Shown one piece after another: positions 6,469 to 8,936 of a DNA stretch of 8,936 nucleotides (position 1 is its first letter; every line of letters starts with the position of its first letter). The stretch is taken from NCBI GenBank assembly GCA_013361745.1, contig JABFXM010000567.1, positions 1-8,936 on the forward strand. The letters are read 5' to 3'. The DNA comes from Gemmatimonadaceae bacterium. Lineage in GTDB: Bacteria > Gemmatimonadota > Gemmatimonadetes > Gemmatimonadales > Gemmatimonadaceae. Made by a program: the position numbers and the translations under genes. The notes under the pieces are model-generated. The model ran no database searches. It had not been told where the DNA came from and worked only from the letters and a program-made list of their open reading frames with translations.

Positions 6469-6581
6469 GGGTCAGGAGTCAGGGGTCGGGGGTCGGCAGG
6501 ATACGAGACGAGGGACGAGGGAGAGGCCGTTCGCCGCTCCCTCATCCCTCATCGCGCAGACCCCTGACCCCTGACCCCTGG
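6467..6581. repeat. Nested inverted repeat built from 7-nt G-rich units between convergent genes
   Basis: The outer left arm starts at the PRTase stop: AGGGGTC, AGGAGTC, AGGGGTC, GGGGGTC (6467-6494). The outer right arm is GACCCCT repeated (6559-6581). Positions 6467-6487 and 6559-6579 are complementary at 20 of 21 positions. Nested inside is a second pair built from another heptad: ACGAGGG units (6508-6521) against CCCTCAT units (6540-6553), complementary apart from C/A pairs that become G-U wobbles in the minus-strand RNA. The whole is a two-tier stem-loop of about 115 nt in the gap between the PRTase stop and the V4R stop at 6593. A bidirectional terminator or mRNA-end stabiliser is the most economical reading. 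Confidence 0.85.
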
Positions 6582-6592
6582 TCGCTGTACGA

Positions 6593-7141
6593 CTACTCCA
6601 CCTCGCCTAACGCGACGTCGTAGCCCTCGCCGCGGCCCATCGTCTCGTAGACGTGCTCCATCACTTCCGCGTTGCCGATGAGGAAGCGGCAGCGGGAGGC
6701 GCCGGTCGAGCGGCATTCGACCTCGAGCACCGCGAGCGGCGCGTCGGCGATGCGGCCGAAGAAGTCGGCGAACATTCCCGTCGTGAAGTGACAGGCGGGA
6801 TGATCCATCCCGCTCGCCGGATCGGCCTCTCCCCAGTCCCCCGAGTCGAGCGTCGCGACCGCGTTGCGGAGCGATCCGATCGCGAGCGAGCCCCAGCCGG
6901 CCTCGTGGAAGAACGCGGTCGCCATCTCCTCGAAGCGCTCGAGCGTGAGCGACTCCGGCGCCGGCTCTCCGCGCGCCGTCAGCCAGTCGCGGAACGCGGC
7001 GAAGAGCGTCTCGCCGCCGGCGTATCCCGCTTCCTGGAGATACCCCGCCGCCGCCGCCCCCGCATCGCGGTACAGCGCCGCGCGCAGCGCCGCGAGCGCC
7101 GGACGTGGCAAGCCGAGCATCCCGTTGTTCACGAGTTCCAT
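6593..7141 (-). CDS. Stand-alone V4R-domain protein with a complete zinc-site pattern
   Basis: A 182-residue soluble protein. Residues about 110-175 (DHPACHFTTGMFADFFGR...APLAVLEVECRSTGASRCRFLIG) are a V4R (vinyl-4-reductase type) domain, found in hydrocarbon-sensing regulators such as DmpR/XylR/MopR and in the bacteriochlorophyll protein BchJ. C117, E140, C143 and C151 are spaced exactly like the zinc ligands I recall for MopR (C155, E178, C181, C189). The N-terminal 100 residues are mostly helical, without transmembrane segments, and would correspond to the ligand-pocket or dimer part. No AAA+ or helix-turn-helix domain is attached, so it cannot be a complete DmpR-type regulator. ATG 7141 is preferred because the sequence upstream is repeat-derived; no clear Shine-Dalgarno is present. 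It follows ligA on the same strand across a 77-nt gap. Ligand and partner are unknown. Confidence 0.85.
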   Translation of the reverse strand: MELVNNGMLGLPRPALAALRAALYRDAGAAAAGYLQEAGYAGGETLFAAFRDWLTARGEPAPESLTLERFEEMATAFFHEAGWGSLAIGSLRNAVATLDSGDWGEADPASGMDHPACHFTTGMFADFFGRIADAPLAVLEVECRSTGASRCRFLIGNAEVMEHVYETMGRGEGYDVALGEVE

Positions 7142-7174
7142 TCGACCGACACCGAGAGATGTAGTGACCACGCC

Positions 7175-7210
7175 GACCCCTGACCCCTGCCCCCCGACCC
7201 CCGACCCCTG
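7175..7210 (-). repeat. G-rich heptad array with G-quadruplex potential after ligA
   Basis: The minus strand carries five G-runs of 4 to 6 Gs (plus-strand C-runs 7177-7180, 7184-7187, 7190-7195, 7198-7202 and 7205-7208) separated by loops of 2-3 nt. This is a direct match to the G3+N1-7 quadruplex rule on the sense strand of the ligA-V4R transcript. The units are 7 nt (AGGGGTC, GGGGGTC), the same family as at 6467-6581, but here with no facing inverted arm. It starts just after the ligA stop. Confidence 0.8.
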
Positions 7211-7234
7211 CGAGCGCGCTAGGCGCGCGCTCGC
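7210..7234 (-). terminator. Hairpin spanning the ligA stop codon
   Basis: The arms GCGAGCGCGC (7210-7219) and GCGCGCTCGC (7225-7234) are perfectly complementary over 10 bp with a 5-nt loop. Two of the three bases of the ligA TAG stop lie in the loop and one at the stem edge. No U-tract follows; instead the G-rich array begins at once. It may mark the ligA 3' end as a stem-plus-G-rich terminator or a stabilising structure. Part of the symmetry comes from coding an Ala-Arg-Ala tail with GC-rich codons, so chance is possible. Confidence 0.5.
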
Positions 7235-8936
7235 CGCACCAGCTCCGCCTCGTCGATCGTCTCGACGCCGAGCTGACGGGCCTTTTCCAGCTTGCTGCCA
7301 GCATCCTCCCCGACGACCACGAAGCTCGTCGCCTTCGAGACGCCGCTCGTCACGCGCCCACCCGACCGCTCCACCAGCGCCGTGGCTTCCGCGCGCGACA
7401 GCGTCGGCAGGGTCCCGGTAATGACGACCGTCTTCCCCCGCAGGGCACCGTCCGCCGCGACCTGCACCGGCTCCGTGAAGTTCAACCCGAGTCGGCGCAG
7501 CTTCTCGATGAGCGCGCGCGAGGTCGGGTCGGCGAAGTAGGACGACACCGCGTGCGCGATGATCTCGCCCACGCCACGCACCTCGAGGATGTCGTCGGCG
7601 GTCGCGTTCATCAGCCGGTCCATCGTCCCGAAGTGCCGCGCGAGCAGCTGCGCCGACTGCTCGCCGACGTGCCGGATGCCGAGCGCGTTGAGGAGACGCG
7701 ACAGCGGCAGCTTCTTCGACTCCTCGATCGCCGCGACGAGATTCTCCGCGCTCTTCTCTGCGAACCGCTCGAGCTTCACGAGGTCGTCGACGGTCAGCCG
7801 GTAGATGTCCGCCGCGTCGTGGACGAGCCCCGCGTCGATCATCTGCTCGATGCGCGCGTACGAGAGCCCGCGGATGTCCATCGCGCCGCGCGAGGCGAAG
7901 TGGACGAGCCCCTCGAGCTGCCGACCGGGACAGGCGACGTTGCTGCAGTACAGCGCGACCTCGTCCTCGTCGCGCTCGACGGGCGTGCCGCAGCGTGGGC
8001 ACTTCTTCGGCGGGTGGACGACGCGCGGCGGCTTCGCCGGATCGCGCTTCTCCGGCACCGGGCCGATCACCTGCGGGATGACCTCGCCCGCGCGCTTCAC
8101 GAGCACGACGTCGCCGACGCGGAGGTCCTTGGTCCGCACGAGATCGAAGTTGTGCAGCGTCGCGAGCTTCACGATCGCTCCTCCGATCTCCACCGGCTCG
8201 AGGATCGCGAACGGGTTGAGCACCCCCGTGCGACCGACGTTCACCTGGATGTCGAGCAGCGTCGTCTCCGCGATGTCGGGGGCGAACTTGCGGGCGATCG
8301 CCCAGCGCGGCTCGCGGCCGACCACGCCCAGCTCGTCCTGCACGCGCAGGCTGTCGACCTTGACCACGGCGCCGTCGATCGCGAAGTCGAGGGAGGCTCG
8401 CGTCTGATTCTCGACGCGCGACGCCCACGCATGCACCTCGGCCAGCGTCGCGCAGCGCTCGCGGTGCGGCGCGACCGGAATCCCCCACGACGAGAGCAGC
8501 TCCAGCAGCTCCCACTGCGAGCGCACCGGCGGTTGCTCGCCATCGGGAAGCGCGATCGCGTAGCCGAAGAAGCTGAGCGGCCGCTGCGCCGTGATCGCCG
8601 GGTCGAGCTGCCGCAGACTCCCCGCCGCCGAGTTCCGCGGGTTCGCGTACACGGGCTCTTCGTTCTTCACGCGCTCGGCGTTCATCGCCTCGAACCCCGA
8701 GAAGGTCATGTAGACCTCGCCGCGGATCTCGAGGAGTGGCGGATGATCGTTGCCGCGCAGCCGGAGCGGGATCTCGCGGATCGTGCGCAGGTTCGCGGTC
8801 ACGACCTCGCCGACCGTTCCGTTGCCGCGCGTCGTGCCGGTCTCGAACACGCCATCACGGTAGGTGAGGCTCACCGCCGCGCCGTCGATCTTCAGCTCGG
8901 CGGTGTACCCGCCCTCGACGGCGGCATCACCTGCGA
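7219..8936 (-). CDS. ligA: NAD-dependent DNA ligase LigA, N-terminus outside window
   Basis: 571 C-terminal residues are visible; the frame runs off the right edge and about 100-115 N-terminal residues (the NMN-binding Ia domain) are missing. LigA seals nicks in replication and repair using NAD+. The catalytic lysine is in ELKIDGAAVS (visible K15, codon 8890-8892), the adenylated residue of motif I. Other nucleotidyltransferase motifs follow: RGEVYM, IDGAVVK and WAIARKFAP. Next come an OB-fold (LRVGDVVLVKRAGEVIPQVI), a four-cysteine zinc finger (visible C312, C315, C330, C335), helix-hairpin-helix repeats (about 345-470) and a C-terminal BRCT domain (about 498-571, LRGKTVVITGTLP...). Every domain is intact and the C-terminal length is normal. 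The GTG at 8874 is internal, not the start. The protein ends in a basic ELVRRARA tail just before the hairpin and G-rich array. Confidence 0.97.
   Translation of the reverse strand, partial: AGDAAVEGGYTAELKIDGAAVSLTYRDGVFETGTTRGNGTVGEVVTANLRTIREIPLRLRGNDHPPLLEIRGEVYMTFSGFEAMNAERVKNEEPVYANPRNSAAGSLRQLDPAITAQRPLSFFGYAIALPDGEQPPVRSQWELLELLSSWGIPVAPHRERCATLAEVHAWASRVENQTRASLDFAIDGAVVKVDSLRVQDELGVVGREPRWAIARKFAPDIAETTLLDIQVNVGRTGVLNPFAILEPVEIGGAIVKLATLHNFDLVRTKDLRVGDVVLVKRAGEVIPQVIGPVPEKRDPAKPPRVVHPPKKCPRCGTPVERDEDEVALYCSNVACPGRQLEGLVHFASRGAMDIRGLSYARIEQMIDAGLVHDAADIYRLTVDDLVKLERFAEKSAENLVAAIEESKKLPLSRLLNALGIRHVGEQSAQLLARHFGTMDRLMNATADDILEVRGVGEIIAHAVSSYFADPTSRALIEKLRRLGLNFTEPVQVAADGALRGKTVVITGTLPTLSRAEATALVERSGGRVTSGVSKATSFVVVGEDAGSKLEKARQLGVETIDEAELVRRARA

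Noticed and set aside
6593..8515. A single 640-codon minus-strand frame that would fuse sequence opposite ligA to the V4R protein
   Set aside because: The upstream part is an out-of-frame, low-complexity Arg/Ala shadow of ligA and it reads through the G-rich array; only the V4R part from 7141 has family character.

Overview
The window is about 9 kb of GC-rich, densely packed bacterial chromosome with no plasmid, phage, transposon or CRISPR signatures. Gene content is mostly core and metabolic: an SDR oxidoreductase, a long-chain acyl-CoA synthetase, a ParA ATPase, a phosphoribosyltransferase and the NAD-dependent DNA ligase. The Ig-like lipoprotein style and the G-rich heptad arrays at gene ends suggest Gemmatimonadota or a similar soil phylum. 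This lineage call is an inference from general style, not from a search.

Layout. At the left edge (+ strand) lie the C-terminal half of an SDR and, 9 nt later, a Trm112-like zinc-ribbon protein with a decayed methyltransferase-like tail. A long perfect hairpin (1021-1057) separates them from converging minus-strand genes. Reading leftward on the minus strand from 5706 are a small TPR protein, a Soj/ParA-type ATPase and an Ig-like lipoprotein, joined by two 4-nt ATGA stop/start overlaps into one tight operon. Downstream of these, on the same strand, come a long-chain acyl-CoA synthetase with its own -10-like box and a small lipoprotein with a clear ribosome binding site. A 219-bp divergent region separates the TPR operon from a plus-strand PRTase. 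The right part holds minus-strand ligA (5' end outside the window) followed by a stand-alone V4R-domain protein that converges on the PRTase gene.

Between genes, the notable structure is a set of short tandem G-rich repeats (7-nt AGGGGTC-type and 9-nt GGGGAGTAA-type). They begin at or within about 12 nt of the stop codons of the synthetase, PRTase, V4R and ligA genes, always with the G-rich strand on the mRNA side. Two form large inverted repeats and one is a five-run G-quadruplex motif. They look like 3'-end, probably terminator-like, elements, and they are the least-explained feature here.

No strong candidate for a new defence or biosynthetic system is visible. The best leads are the TPR-ParA-lipoprotein operon (a ParA without ParB), the Trm112/degenerate methyltransferase protein, the V4R protein that keeps a full zinc-site pattern, and the 3'-end repeat arrays.
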